Assembly: GCF_900112365.1 (NCBI RefSeq)
Contig: NZ_FOLQ01000005.1
Span: 156,562-220,561, forward strand
Direction of reading: 5' to 3'
DNA: 64,000 nucleotides
Source: Spirosoma endophyticum
Lineage (GTDB): Bacteria > Bacteroidota > Bacteroidia > Cytophagales > Spirosomataceae
Shown: one piece after another, positions 17,356-26,305 of the stretch
How positions within the stretch are numbered: the stretch's first letter is position 1
How the letters are laid out: the number at the start of each line of letters is the position of its first letter
The notes under the pieces: generated by a model
Told to the model about the DNA's origin: nothing
The model's input: the letters and a program-made list of their open reading frames with translations, nothing else
Database searches by the model: none
Program-made: the position numbers and the translations under genes

Positions 17356-19059
17356 ATGGCGACGCAAGCAACCCTAAATCCATATCCCTGGCGACGGTTT
17401 TACCCCAAAGAGGTACCCGACGAAATTAATCCCGATGCGTATTCGTCGCTGGCTGCACTGTTTGAGGAAGGATGTCGACTATTTAGGGATCGACCAGCCT
17501 ATGCCTGCATGGGCAAACAGCTAACATTCGGTGAATTAGATAAATTATCCGAACAATTTGCATCGTTTTTGCAGAATGATCTGGGACTTCAGAAAGGCGA
17601 TCGACTGGGCATTCAGATGCCCAATACGTTACAATATCCAGTGGCTATGTTTGGTGCGTTGCGGGCGGGATTAACCGTAGTTAATACCAATCCACTCTAC
17701 ACACCCCGCGAAATGCAGCACCAGTATAAAGACTCTGGTACGAAAGCCATCGTGATTCTAAGCAACTTTGCCAGTCATTTGGAAAAAATTATAGATAGAA
17801 CAGAGATTAAACACGTAGTGATCACGCAACTTGGCGATTTGCTGGGCTTCCCCAAGAAACAAATCGTTAATGCTGTTGTCAAATACGTTAAGAAGCTGGT
17901 ACCTGCCTATAACCTGCCTGATGCCATTTCATTTAACGATGCCCTCAGCCGAGGAAGTACGCAGCCTTTCCGACCCGTAACGATCAAAAATACGGATCTG
18001 GCCTTTATTCAATATACGGGTGGAACAACCGGCGTCTCAAAAGGCGCTATGCTCACCCATCGCAACATTATCGCGAATGTGGAAGGACAGCATTATTGGA
18101 TGAAACCGGGCGGTGTGCCCGACGGCGAAGGAATTATTGTTGCGGCCTTACCGCTGTATCACGTCTATGCACTGACAACGAACGCGTTAGCCGCCCTGAA
18201 AAGTGGAGCGATGAACTTGCTCATCACGAATCCGCGTGACTTGAACGCTTTCATTGATGATCTGAAGAAGTATAAAATCACAGCTTTCACAGGCGTTAAT
18301 ACCCTGTATAACGGCTTGCTGAATCATCCCCGCATTGGCGAAGTCGATTTCAGTTATCTGAAGGTTACCTCGGCAGGCGGAATGGCGCTCCAGACAACCG
18401 TAGCAGAACGGTGGTCCAAACTCACCGGTAATACCCCCTGTGAAGGATACGGCCTGACAGAAACATCGCCCGTGCTTAGCTCAAATCCGACTGATGGCAC
18501 GGTGCGCGTCGGAACGATTGGCATTCCCTGGCCCAGTACTGAGATGAAGATTATTCACGATGACGGTACTGACGCACCCATTGGCGAAGCCGGAGAAATC
18601 GTAGCACGCGGCCCACAGATTTTCAAAGGCTATTATAATCGGCCCGAAGAAACAACAAAATCCATGCTCGGCGACTGGTTTAAAACGGGCGACGTCGGCA
18701 TCATGAATGAAGATGGTTTCTTCAAAATCGTTGATCGCAAAAAAGACATGATCCTGGTGTCTGGATTTAATGTCTATCCCAATGAAATTGAGGAGGTTGT
18801 GTCGCAGTGCCCTGGTGTACTGGAAGTAGCCTGTATTGGCGTTCCCGACGAAAAATCCACTGAGGTCGTAAAGATTTTTGTCGTTAAAAAAGACCCTAAC
18901 CTGACCGTCGAAACGATAAAAGCGTATTGCCGGGAAAATTTGACGCCTTACAAAGTACCGCGCGCTATTGAGTTTCGCAGCGAGTTACCAAAATCTAACG
19001 TAGGCAAAATTCTTCGACGACCTTTGCGAGATGAGGAATTAGAGAAATTGAAGAAGTAA
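17356..19059 (+). CDS. fadD: Long-chain fatty-acid--CoA ligase
   Basis: A 567-aa AMP-forming acyl-CoA synthetase that activates fatty acids to CoA thioesters for beta-oxidation or lipid synthesis. The P-loop-like motif YTGGTTGVSKGAMLTH lies near residue 220, then GYGLTETSPV, WFKTGDVG, and the C-terminal hinge and lysine region (DRKKDMILVSGFNVYPNEIEE; LPKSNVGKILRRPLR). The length and end match FadD. It is a single gene, bounded by a long upstream gap and a hairpin terminator 17 bases downstream. Confidence 0.94.
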   Translation: MATQATLNPYPWRRFYPKEVPDEINPDAYSSLAALFEEGCRLFRDRPAYACMGKQLTFGELDKLSEQFASFLQNDLGLQKGDRLGIQMPNTLQYPVAMFGALRAGLTVVNTNPLYTPREMQHQYKDSGTKAIVILSNFASHLEKIIDRTEIKHVVITQLGDLLGFPKKQIVNAVVKYVKKLVPAYNLPDAISFNDALSRGSTQPFRPVTIKNTDLAFIQYTGGTTGVSKGAMLTHRNIIANVEGQHYWMKPGGVPDGEGIIVAALPLYHVYALTTNALAALKSGAMNLLITNPRDLNAFIDDLKKYKITAFTGVNTLYNGLLNHPRIGEVDFSYLKVTSAGGMALQTTVAERWSKLTGNTPCEGYGLTETSPVLSSNPTDGTVRVGTIGIPWPSTEMKIIHDDGTDAPIGEAGEIVARGPQIFKGYYNRPEETTKSMLGDWFKTGDVGIMNEDGFFKIVDRKKDMILVSGFNVYPNEIEEVVSQCPGVLEVACIGVPDEKSTEVVKIFVVKKDPNLTVETIKAYCRENLTPYKVPRAIEFRSELPKSNVGKILRRPLRDEELEKLKK

Positions 19060-19075
19060 ATTCTGTTTAAAATCA

Positions 19076-19118
19076 GAAGCCGTCTCATAGCTTTAAACTG
19101 TGAGACGGCTTCTTTTTA
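19076..19118. terminator. Hairpin terminator between convergent genes
   Basis: Stem GAAGCCGTCTCA with its complement TGAGACGGCTTC around an 11-13-base loop, followed by T5 on the plus strand. It lies between the fadD stop (19059) and the end of the LytTR gene (19135). Confidence 0.88.
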
Positions 19119-19134
19119 TTGGCACGGCAAGACG

Positions 19135-19590
19135 TTACGCTACCAGCACGACCGGCGCAGTTGGCTTCGAGTCCAGTATCATCAACTCCTGCTGAAACCC
19201 TTTTACTTGCTTGATGAATCGACTCGCCTTTCGACGAGACACTTCTACACGATCCCCATTCACCATACTTACACTTAACTGCTGCTTGTCTGGGTGAATA
19301 CTTTCCAGATACAATAAATTGATAATGCTCTTCTTATGAGGCCGGACAAATACTTTAGGCGATAATCGGCTTTCCATTTTTTTCAACGTAAGCGACACCA
19401 TCAACTGACTTCCATCGGCAAAGTGAAAGACGGTATAGTTTCCTTCACCTTCTAACCGCACAATGCGGTGCATCGGCATTTTTTTACGGCTTCCCCAAAA
19501 CGGAAGCGTTAAATCAGGCATGTCGAACTGACCGGCAATTTGTTCAACATAAACGTTCGTGAGCGGTTTGGCCAATAGAGTTACTTTCAT
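19135..19590 (-). CDS. Stand-alone LytTR DNA-binding protein
   Basis: A 151-aa protein with a LytTR domain but no receiver. The first 30 or so residues are a short leader; the domain then runs from about residue 40 (MHRIVRLEGEGNYTVFHFADG, LTLKKMESRL, FVRPHKKSIINLLYLESI, GDRVEVSRRKASRFIKQV). The central FVRPHKKSIINL corresponds to the usual FxRxHRSxxVN motif. Single-domain LytTR regulators are common in Cytophagales and lack a known phosphorylation input. The target is not visible here. Confidence 0.9.
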   Translation of the reverse strand: MKVTLLAKPLTNVYVEQIAGQFDMPDLTLPFWGSRKKMPMHRIVRLEGEGNYTVFHFADGSQLMVSLTLKKMESRLSPKVFVRPHKKSIINLLYLESIHPDKQQLSVSMVNGDRVEVSRRKASRFIKQVKGFQQELMILDSKPTAPVVLVA

Positions 19591-19875
19591 TCTGATTAAG
19601 TAATTAAAGGGTGTGAATAAAGAGGATATGAAGTAACTTAACGTAATGGGTAATAACTTCTATATTCTCAGATAGCAAGTTTGCATAAAATTCATTGTCA
19701 AGCAATTAGCTACCATAAAAAAGTAAAGCCAGCGAAAATCTACTTACTGAAAGCAGCCTGAGTTTGATTAAAACAGCTCAATCTGGCAACCCTTTTTGCA
19801 AGAACAAAAAACTACGGGCGAACTTATTGGACAGCTTTAGCCTTGACAATTCAAAACAAGTTTATACGAATCAGC

Positions 19876-20748
19876 ATGGCAACCCTGCTCGATTTAGTCG
19901 GTAATACCCCCCTGGTTGAATTGAACCGCCTAAATCCAAATCCTAACGTAGCATTATACGGCAAACTCGAAGGTAATAATCCCGGTGGAAGTGTAAAGGA
20001 CCGTGCCGCGGTCAGCATGATTCAGGGCGCCCTGGCCAGAGGTGAACTAAAACCAGGCATGACGCTCGTTGAAGCGACGAGTGGCAATACGGGTATTGCG
20101 CTGGCGATGATTGCCCGACTTTATGACATTCCCATTGAGTTAGTAATGCCCGAAAACTCTACCCGCGAGCGTGTTCTGACAATGGAAGCTTTCGGCGCAA
20201 AGGTTACACTAACCGATACAATCGAAAGCGCTCGCGACTACGCTGATGAGCAAGTGCTCAAAGGCGGCTATCTAATGCTCAATCAATTTGCCAATCCAGA
20301 TAATTATCTGGCACATTATCGAACCACTGGTCCCGAAATATGGCGTGATACGTCGGGACAGATCACGCACTTTGTTTCCTCAATGGGCACAACGGGCACC
20401 ATTATGGGAACCTCCCGCTATTTGAAAGAACAGAATTCGGCGATACAGATTGTTGGTTGCCAGCCTACGGATGGTTCCTCGATTCCGGGCATTCGGAAGT
20501 GGCCAGTAGAATATCTGCCTAAAATTTTTGAACCGCAACGGGTTGATCGTATCATGGAAGTTTCGGCCGATGAAGCTACTACGATGACACGTAAACTGGC
20601 AAACATTGAAGGTGTTTTTGCGGGAATGAGCAGCGGTGGCTCCGTCCATGCTGCCATTAAGTTAGCGCAGGAACTGGAATCTGGCGTGATCGTTTGCATC
20701 ATTTGCGATCGGGGTGATCGGTATTTGTCGTCGGACTTGTTTGGTTAA
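19876..20748 (+). CDS. cysM: Cysteine synthase B (O-acetylserine sulfhydrylase)
   Basis: A PLP-dependent enzyme that makes cysteine from O-acetylserine and sulfide or thiosulfate. Seen are LVGNTPLVELNRL, the PLP lysine in NNPGGSVKDRAAV, the substrate loop EATSGNTGIALAM, and SMGTTGTIMGTSRYLKE for PLP phosphate binding. The ATG at 19876 gives the standard MATLLDLVGNTPL start; a TTG 33 bases upstream is in frame but unlikely. The CysM rather than CysK assignment rests on the MxTLLDLxGNTPL start and KWPVEYLPKIF region. The stop is 51 bases from pyrD. Confidence 0.92.
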   Translation: MATLLDLVGNTPLVELNRLNPNPNVALYGKLEGNNPGGSVKDRAAVSMIQGALARGELKPGMTLVEATSGNTGIALAMIARLYDIPIELVMPENSTRERVLTMEAFGAKVTLTDTIESARDYADEQVLKGGYLMLNQFANPDNYLAHYRTTGPEIWRDTSGQITHFVSSMGTTGTIMGTSRYLKEQNSAIQIVGCQPTDGSSIPGIRKWPVEYLPKIFEPQRVDRIMEVSADEATTMTRKLANIEGVFAGMSSGGSVHAAIKLAQELESGVIVCIICDRGDRYLSSDLFG

Positions 20749-20786
20749 ACCCACAAGCTTTTTTTAACCTTATAGGTTTATAGGCG

Positions 20787-20794
20787 TACTTTTG
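20787..20794 (+). promoter_or_regulatory. Bacteroidota -7 box (TACTTTTG) directly before pyrD
   Basis: An exact TAnnTTTG match that ends only five bases before the pyrD ATG at 20800. With normal spacing transcription would begin at or within one or two bases of the start codon, giving a leaderless or nearly leaderless mRNA. Confidence 0.5.
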
Positions 20795-20799
20795 CGGGT

Positions 20800-21849
20800 A
20801 TGTACAAGCGAATTATCCTCCCATTATTGTTCCGTTTCGATGCTGAAACCATTCACCATACGGTTTCAACTTTACTAAAATTCGCGCTTGCCATTCCCGG
20901 CATTTCAGCGCTCTGCCGGAAATTATACGTAGTGGAGGACAAACGGTTAGCTCGAACCGTATTTGGGCTAACCTTTCCGAATCCCGTTGGTATGGCGGCT
21001 GGTTTCGACAAAAATGCCGAACTAATTAGTGAACTGAGTGATCTGGGCTTTGGCTTCGTTGAAATCGGCACCGTAACCCCACGACCGCAACCGGGCAATC
21101 CACGCCCGAGACTTTTCCGGCTGAAGGCTGATCAAGGGTTGATCAATCGCATGGGGTTCAACAACAAGGGGGCTGGCCCGGCGGCCGGGCGGCTGCGTAA
21201 CTTCGCACAGAATAGGGGCAACAGGCAGGTAATTGTTGGGGGGAATATTGGAAAGAATAAAGACACGCCTAACGAAAATGCCCTGAGTGATTACCTGAGC
21301 AGTTTTCGTGAATTATTTGATGCGGTCGATTATTTCGTGGTTAATGTCAGTTCGCCTAATACACCCGGTCTTCGTGATTTACAGGAACGGGGCCCGTTAA
21401 CCCATCTCCTTACTGCCCTCCAGCAGGAAAATCGCCAACGTAGCATCCCTAAGCCCATTTTACTGAAAATTGCCCCCGACCTGACCAACGGCCAGTTAGA
21501 CGATATTATTTCCATTGTCGCCGACACAAAAATTGCCGGCGTTATTGCCACGAATACAACTATTAACCGCGCTGGCCTAACTACTAATTCGACCCTTGTC
21601 GAGCAAATTGGTGCAGGCGGTGTCAGTGGTCGCCCCTTACGTGAACGGGCAACGGAGGTGATTCGATATCTGCATCAGCAATCGGGTGGCGCCTTCCCAA
21701 TTATTGGTGTAGGTGGTATTTTTTCAGCCGATGACGCCCAAGAGAAACTCCGAGCGGGCGCAAGCCTAGTGCAGGTCTATACCAGTTTTATTTATGAAGG
21801 CCCCGCACTGGCAAAACGAATCAACCAGGGGTTGTTGAAAAATATGTGA
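20800..21849 (+). CDS. pyrD: Dihydroorotate dehydrogenase (quinone), class 2
   Basis: The fourth step of pyrimidine synthesis: oxidation of dihydroorotate to orotate with quinone as electron acceptor, on the inner membrane. The N-terminal membrane-binding extension of class 2 enzymes is present ([19 protein letters not shown]), then the FMN barrel with [60 protein letters not shown] (catalytic serine region) and [20 protein letters not shown]. The length of 349 aa is normal. The start at 20800 keeps the full extension, though it lies right behind a promoter box. Confidence 0.95.
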   Translation: MYKRIILPLLFRFDAETIHHTVSTLLKFALAIPGISALCRKLYVVEDKRLARTVFGLTFPNPVGMAAGFDKNAELISELSDLGFGFVEIGTVTPRPQPGNPRPRLFRLKADQGLINRMGFNNKGAGPAAGRLRNFAQNRGNRQVIVGGNIGKNKDTPNENALSDYLSSFRELFDAVDYFVVNVSSPNTPGLRDLQERGPLTHLLTALQQENRQRSIPKPILLKIAPDLTNGQLDDIISIVADTKIAGVIATNTTINRAGLTTNSTLVEQIGAGGVSGRPLRERATEVIRYLHQQSGGAFPIIGVGGIFSADDAQEKLRAGASLVQVYTSFIYEGPALAKRINQGLLKNM

Positions 21850-22055
21850 AAACGTAACCTATTACGTCTCTACACGATAGGTTTGGCTAGTGGCTCAAAA
21901 GCGTCTGATCCGGTGATTTATCACATGAACCTGGCCCCATAGTAACGAACTGAAAACTTGTTGCATTTCTACGCTCGTTTTTCATGCGTTTCTACGTAGT
22001 TTCTCGTTAAAAAGTAGGAAATTTACCCCTGCTGCTTAAAGTACTACTTCAACGC

Positions 22056-24626
22056 ATGGCACAACCGACGACATCTCCACGCCAAAATACACTCCGACGA
22101 AATGCTGACCGAAATGGTACTGAGCCCCGTCCCCGAATAAACAACGGTGCCTCAACCGGTCGTAGCAGCAGCCCATCCTTTAATTGGGGAACCGCTATTG
22201 ACCGCTGGTTTACCGACCAACGATCAACCCTGACCCTCGGCGTTTTGCTGATGGGGTTAGCCGTAGGGTTGCTGGTCGCCTGTGTATCCTATTTGCTGAA
22301 TGGGCCAGCCGATCAAAGTGTAGTGGGAGCCGCTTTTTCAGAACCGCTGGCAGAAGCAGCCACCGAAACCCGTAACTGGGTTGGACTCGTTGGTGCTTAT
22401 GTGGCCCATGCGTTTGTTTTTCGATGGTTTGGCGTAGGTGCACTGGCTTTGCCAATCATTGTATTTCTGGCTGGATATAAACTGACCTTTGGAAAAGAAT
22501 TACTGCCCCTGAGCCGAACAACGGCGGCCTTGCTGTTCAGTGCTGTTTGGTCTAGCCTTTTGCTCGGGTATATCGTGCTCGTTACGAACTCTGCCGAAAC
22601 GTCCAGTGTATGGTGCGGAGGTATTGGCTACGAACTAAACGTTGCTTTATATGGCCTCTTTGGTTGGGGCAATCTGGCCTTCATTGCTTTTCTGCTTTTC
22701 GCTTTCGTTGTCTATTTCTTCGATGTAAGAAATATAAAGATGCCAGATGTCTCAGCGCTAAGTCGTCCCCGGTCTCCAAAACGGCCTGATGGTACGTTGC
22801 ATACCTATGAAGAAAGTGAACTTGAAGCTGAGGAAGAAGATAATGAACCAGAGCCAATAATTCCTTCGAAGGCTGCTAACCAGGATAAAACAACAGAACC
22901 AGCCCCGACTTATGACCATACCGTACCTGTAGCTACCAGTACACCAACAGCCGATGCCATCAGCCAAAGTACAGGCGTTACCTTAACGATCAAAAACCGC
23001 GACGCGGTTTTTGAGGATTCGGTAGCTGATCCCGAAGAACTTGGCGCAACACCTGCCCCAACGTTTGAACCCGATCCATTTGAGGATGATGATTTGGTGG
23101 CATTGCATGGTTTATACGACCCAACCCTCGACCTGCCGCAATACCAATACCCAACCAATTCACTACTAACCGATTATCAGAACAGTCGAAAAGCGTCGGT
23201 TTCGGATGATGAACTGACCGCCAACAAAGAGAAGATTGAAAATACGCTACGTAACTTCGGCATCGAAATTGATTCCATTCAGGCATCCATCGGGCCAACC
23301 GTTACGTTGTATGAAATTGTACCGGCAAAAGGTGTTCGAATTTCCAAGATCAAGAGCCTGGAGGACGACATTGCGCTAAGCTTGTCGGCTCTTGGCATAC
23401 GTATCATTGCGCCTATGCCGGGCATGGGAACCATCGGGATTGAGGTTCCGAATAAGAACCGGGAAATGGTTTCCATGCGATCGGTTATTACGAGCGAAAT
23501 TTTTAGCAATAGCAAGTTCGACCTGCCAATCGTATTAGGGAAAACCATCTCGAACGAAATTTACGTAGCCGATCTGGCCAAAATGCCCCACCTGCTTATG
23601 GCCGGTGCCACAGGTCAGGGGAAATCGGTTGGTTTAAACGTATTACTGACGTCGCTCATCTACAAGAAGCACCCTTCTCAGTTGAAACTGGTGCTCGTTG
23701 ACCCTAAAAAGGTAGAACTGACCTTATTCAATAAACTGGAACGCCATTTTCTGGCCAAACTGCCAGACTCCGAGGAACCTATTATTACCGATACCAAGAA
23801 GGTTGTTAATACGCTCAATTCGTTGTGTATCGAGATGGACAATCGCTATAACCTGCTCAAAGATGCCGGTTGCCGAAACTTGAAAGAATATAATGCAAAA
23901 TTTGTAAAACGGCGGCTTAACCCCGACAAAGGCCATCACTTTTTACCCTATATCGTTCTGATAATCGATGAGTTGGCGGATCTGATGATGACGGCCGGGA
24001 AAGAAGTTGAACAACCCATTGCCCGGCTGGCGCAGTTAGCCCGGGCCATCGGTATTCACCTTGTTGTGGCTACGCAACGGCCATCGGTCAACGTTATCAC
24101 GGGCCTGATCAAGGCCAACTTTCCAGCGCGACTATCGTTTAAAGTGACCTCTAAAATCGACTCCCGAACGATTCTGGACACAGGTGGTGCCGAGCAACTG
24201 GTTGGGATGGGCGATATGCTGCTATCCTCCAACTCCGATATTATCCGGTTACAATGCCCGTTCGTAGACACGAACGAAATTGAAGACATTTGTGAGTTTG
24301 TTGGTAACCAGCGCGGCTACGACGATGCTTATTCATTACCCGAATTTGTTGGTGACGAAGGTGGTCAAAGCGATGATAAAGATGTGGATCTTGACAACCG
24401 CGACCCCATGTTCGATGAAGCGGCCCGTCTTATTGTCATTCACCAGCAGGGAAGTACGTCCCTTATCCAGCGTAAACTTAAACTGGGCTACAACCGCGCC
24501 GGGCGGTTGATTGATCAGTTGGAAGCCGCTAAAATCGTTGGCGCATTCGAAGGAAGCAAAGCCCGTGACGTACTGGTACAGGATTTACAACATCTGGAAG
24601 AAATTTTGAAACGGTTAAAGGAGTAA
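22056..24626 (+). CDS. ftsK: DNA translocase FtsK/SpoIIIE
   Basis: An 856-aa membrane-anchored motor that pumps chromosomal DNA through the division septum. Order of parts: basic N-terminus; about four membrane helices between residues 60 and 225; an acidic, proline-rich linker; the motor with GATGQGKSVGLNVLL (Walker A, about residue 515), LVLVDPKKVELTLF, IVLIIDELADLMM (Walker B) and HLVVATQRPSVNVITG; and a C-terminal gamma winged helix (IVIHQQGSTSLIQRKLKLGY, NRAGRLIDQLE), which in other bacteria reads orienting DNA motifs. The architecture is standard. It is followed by lolA in the same direction after 190 bp, an arrangement seen in other bacteria. Confidence 0.96.
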   Translation: MAQPTTSPRQNTLRRNADRNGTEPRPRINNGASTGRSSSPSFNWGTAIDRWFTDQRSTLTLGVLLMGLAVGLLVACVSYLLNGPADQSVVGAAFSEPLAEAATETRNWVGLVGAYVAHAFVFRWFGVGALALPIIVFLAGYKLTFGKELLPLSRTTAALLFSAVWSSLLLGYIVLVTNSAETSSVWCGGIGYELNVALYGLFGWGNLAFIAFLLFAFVVYFFDVRNIKMPDVSALSRPRSPKRPDGTLHTYEESELEAEEEDNEPEPIIPSKAANQDKTTEPAPTYDHTVPVATSTPTADAISQSTGVTLTIKNRDAVFEDSVADPEELGATPAPTFEPDPFEDDDLVALHGLYDPTLDLPQYQYPTNSLLTDYQNSRKASVSDDELTANKEKIENTLRNFGIEIDSIQASIGPTVTLYEIVPAKGVRISKIKSLEDDIALSLSALGIRIIAPMPGMGTIGIEVPNKNREMVSMRSVITSEIFSNSKFDLPIVLGKTISNEIYVADLAKMPHLLMAGATGQGKSVGLNVLLTSLIYKKHPSQLKLVLVDPKKVELTLFNKLERHFLAKLPDSEEPIITDTKKVVNTLNSLCIEMDNRYNLLKDAGCRNLKEYNAKFVKRRLNPDKGHHFLPYIVLIIDELADLMMTAGKEVEQPIARLAQLARAIGIHLVVATQRPSVNVITGLIKANFPARLSFKVTSKIDSRTILDTGGAEQLVGMGDMLLSSNSDIIRLQCPFVDTNEIEDICEFVGNQRGYDDAYSLPEFVGDEGGQSDDKDVDLDNRDPMFDEAARLIVIHQQGSTSLIQRKLKLGYNRAGRLIDQLEAAKIVGAFEGSKARDVLVQDLQHLEEILKRLKE

Positions 24627-24817
24627 CGATAGCCTAACTAGTTAACGAGCCATTTCGTCTAGTCCACTACGTTAAAGCATAGACCGCGAATGGGTTGATT
24701 TAAGATTGGTTAAGGAACATTAAACTTTTTCGGCTTTATTTAGTCTCTACAACAAGCCGATACGGCCCTGCGAAGTGGCTGTAATACAACCTCAATTGAC
24801 GAGTAATACCTATAAAA

Positions 24818-25459
24818 ATGAAGAAAATAGCATGGATGCTAAGTTTAGCGTTAGTGATGGCGCTACCTGCTTTTGCTCAAAAAGACAAACGGGCACAGGA
24901 TATTCTGGACGCAATGAGCAAATCGTATAAGGCCCTAAAATCCTACCAGGCAAATTTCACATATGCCAGTGCGGGCGGGGGCGCCAAAGAATCTTACAAA
25001 GGTGATTTAACCGTCAAAAACGAGAAATTCCGACTTCTGCTGGGTGGGCAGGAAGTGTTTACAGACGGCAAAACGATGGCTACCTACATCAAAGAATCGA
25101 ACGAAGTAAATATGCAGGATTATGAAGGATCAGCTGGCGGAGAACTCAATCCTACACAAATTTATACGATTTATAAACGTGGCTTCGCTTATCGTTTCCT
25201 AAAAGAACAAAAGCAGGGCGGCCGAACACTGGAGGTAATTGAACTTACACCTAATCGTCCCAAAAGCCCTATTTCAACGGTACAGATTTCTGTTGATAAG
25301 GTGGATAAATCTGTCCGCAATTGGTTGATAATCAACAAAGACGGGAAACGTACTTCGTACACGATTACCAAGTTTACGCCAAACGTAAATGTTCCAGACA
25401 CGTTTTTTGTCTTCGACAAATCAAAGTATCCAGGCGTTGAAGTGGTGGACTTAAGGTAA
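24818..25459 (+). CDS. lolA: Outer-membrane lipoprotein carrier protein LolA-like
   Basis: A 213-aa periplasmic protein with a signal peptide (MKKIAWMLSLALVMALPAFA) and a LolA-type half-barrel (DILDAMSKSYKALKSYQANFTY, EKFRLLLGGQEVFTDGKTMATYIKE, FTPNVNVPDTFFVFDKSKYPG). LolA carries lipoproteins from the inner to the outer membrane. Its place after ftsK matches the ftsK-lolA order known in other Gram-negative bacteria. It ends next to a GTCGTAA-type inverted repeat and converges on upp. Confidence 0.88.
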   Translation: MKKIAWMLSLALVMALPAFAQKDKRAQDILDAMSKSYKALKSYQANFTYASAGGGAKESYKGDLTVKNEKFRLLLGGQEVFTDGKTMATYIKESNEVNMQDYEGSAGGELNPTQIYTIYKRGFAYRFLKEQKQGGRTLEVIELTPNRPKSPISTVQISVDKVDKSVRNWLIINKDGKRTSYTITKFTPNVNVPDTFFVFDKSKYPGVEVVDLR

Positions 25460-25461
25460 AA

Positions 25462-25522
25462 TAGTCGTAAGTCTTCAGTCAATAGTCTTGAGTCAATTAC
25501 TGGCGACTATTGACTGAAGACT
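25462..25522. repeat. GTCGTAA-type inverted repeat, copy 1
   Basis: Perfect 18-bp arms at 25470-25487 and 25505-25522, preceded by TAGTCGTAAGTC. It fills the 64-bp gap between the convergent lolA and upp genes. The sequence GTCAATTACTGGCGACTA near its centre recurs with few changes at 41694-41710 and 34298-34314, so the three sites belong to one repeat family. Confidence 0.85.
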
Positions 25523-25523
25523 T

Positions 25524-26171
25524 CTACACTTTCTCACCAAAGGCCAAATCCCCTGAGTCGCCGAGACCGGGAACGATGTAAGAATGCTCGTTGAGATGGG
25601 AGTCGATGGCACCCAACCAAAGATGGCATTGAGGTAATTGTTGTTGCACATGCCGAACGCCCTCAGGACTGGCAATAATAGCCGCAATATGCGTTTGGGA
25701 GGGAATTCCGTAACGTAGCAAAGCGTGGTACACTTTTTCGAGCGAACGGCCCGTAGCCAGCATCGGGTCACATAAGATAAGAACTTTGCCGCTCAAATCG
25801 GGGCTCACAATGTAGTCCATGGCAATCTCAAACTCGTCGCTACCTTCTACAGTGGCCCCTCGGTAGGCTCCGGCAAACGCATTCTCGGCCTGGTCAAAAT
25901 AACTGGCAAATCCCTGGTGAAACGGCAAACCTGCCCGCAGAATTGTAGCTAGAACTGGCTGCTGACGAAGCACTTGTGTCTTGGCAATGCCTAAGGGCGT
26001 TTGTATGGATACATTTTGATAGGACAGTTTTTTAGAGATTTCATAAGCCATCAATTCGCCAAGTCGTTCCAGATTCCGCCGGAATCGCAAGCGATCCTGC
26101 TGAATGGAAACATTGCGAAGTTCGGCCATAAATTGATTAGCCAATGAGGATTGCTGAGCAAAAACGAACAT
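25524..26171 (-). CDS. upp: Uracil phosphoribosyltransferase
   Basis: A pyrimidine salvage enzyme that joins uracil and PRPP to give UMP. Seen are LRAGLPFHQGF, the flexible loop and the PRPP-binding motif LILCDPMLATGRSLEK, and the C-terminal uracil-binding GLGDSGDLAFG. The ATG at 26171 is chosen over an in-frame start at 26228 because homologous enzymes begin close to this point. It is divergent from the Wzi/RemB-like gene and converges on lolA across a 64-bp hairpin-filled gap. Confidence 0.92.
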   Translation of the reverse strand: MFVFAQQSSLANQFMAELRNVSIQQDRLRFRRNLERLGELMAYEISKKLSYQNVSIQTPLGIAKTQVLRQQPVLATILRAGLPFHQGFASYFDQAENAFAGAYRGATVEGSDEFEIAMDYIVSPDLSGKVLILCDPMLATGRSLEKVYHALLRYGIPSQTHIAAIIASPEGVRHVQQQLPQCHLWLGAIDSHLNEHSYIVPGLGDSGDLAFGEKV

Positions 26172-26305
26172 AGCGAGTGGGGTTCTTCGCTGTAAATTAG
26201 CCGTAAGGTTGGCGTATATCCAAACCAATTTCCTAATTTAAGCGGTTCATCTGACCCATCGCATCGAATAATGAGTCATAATTGGGTCGACAGCCGGTAA
26301 ATTAC

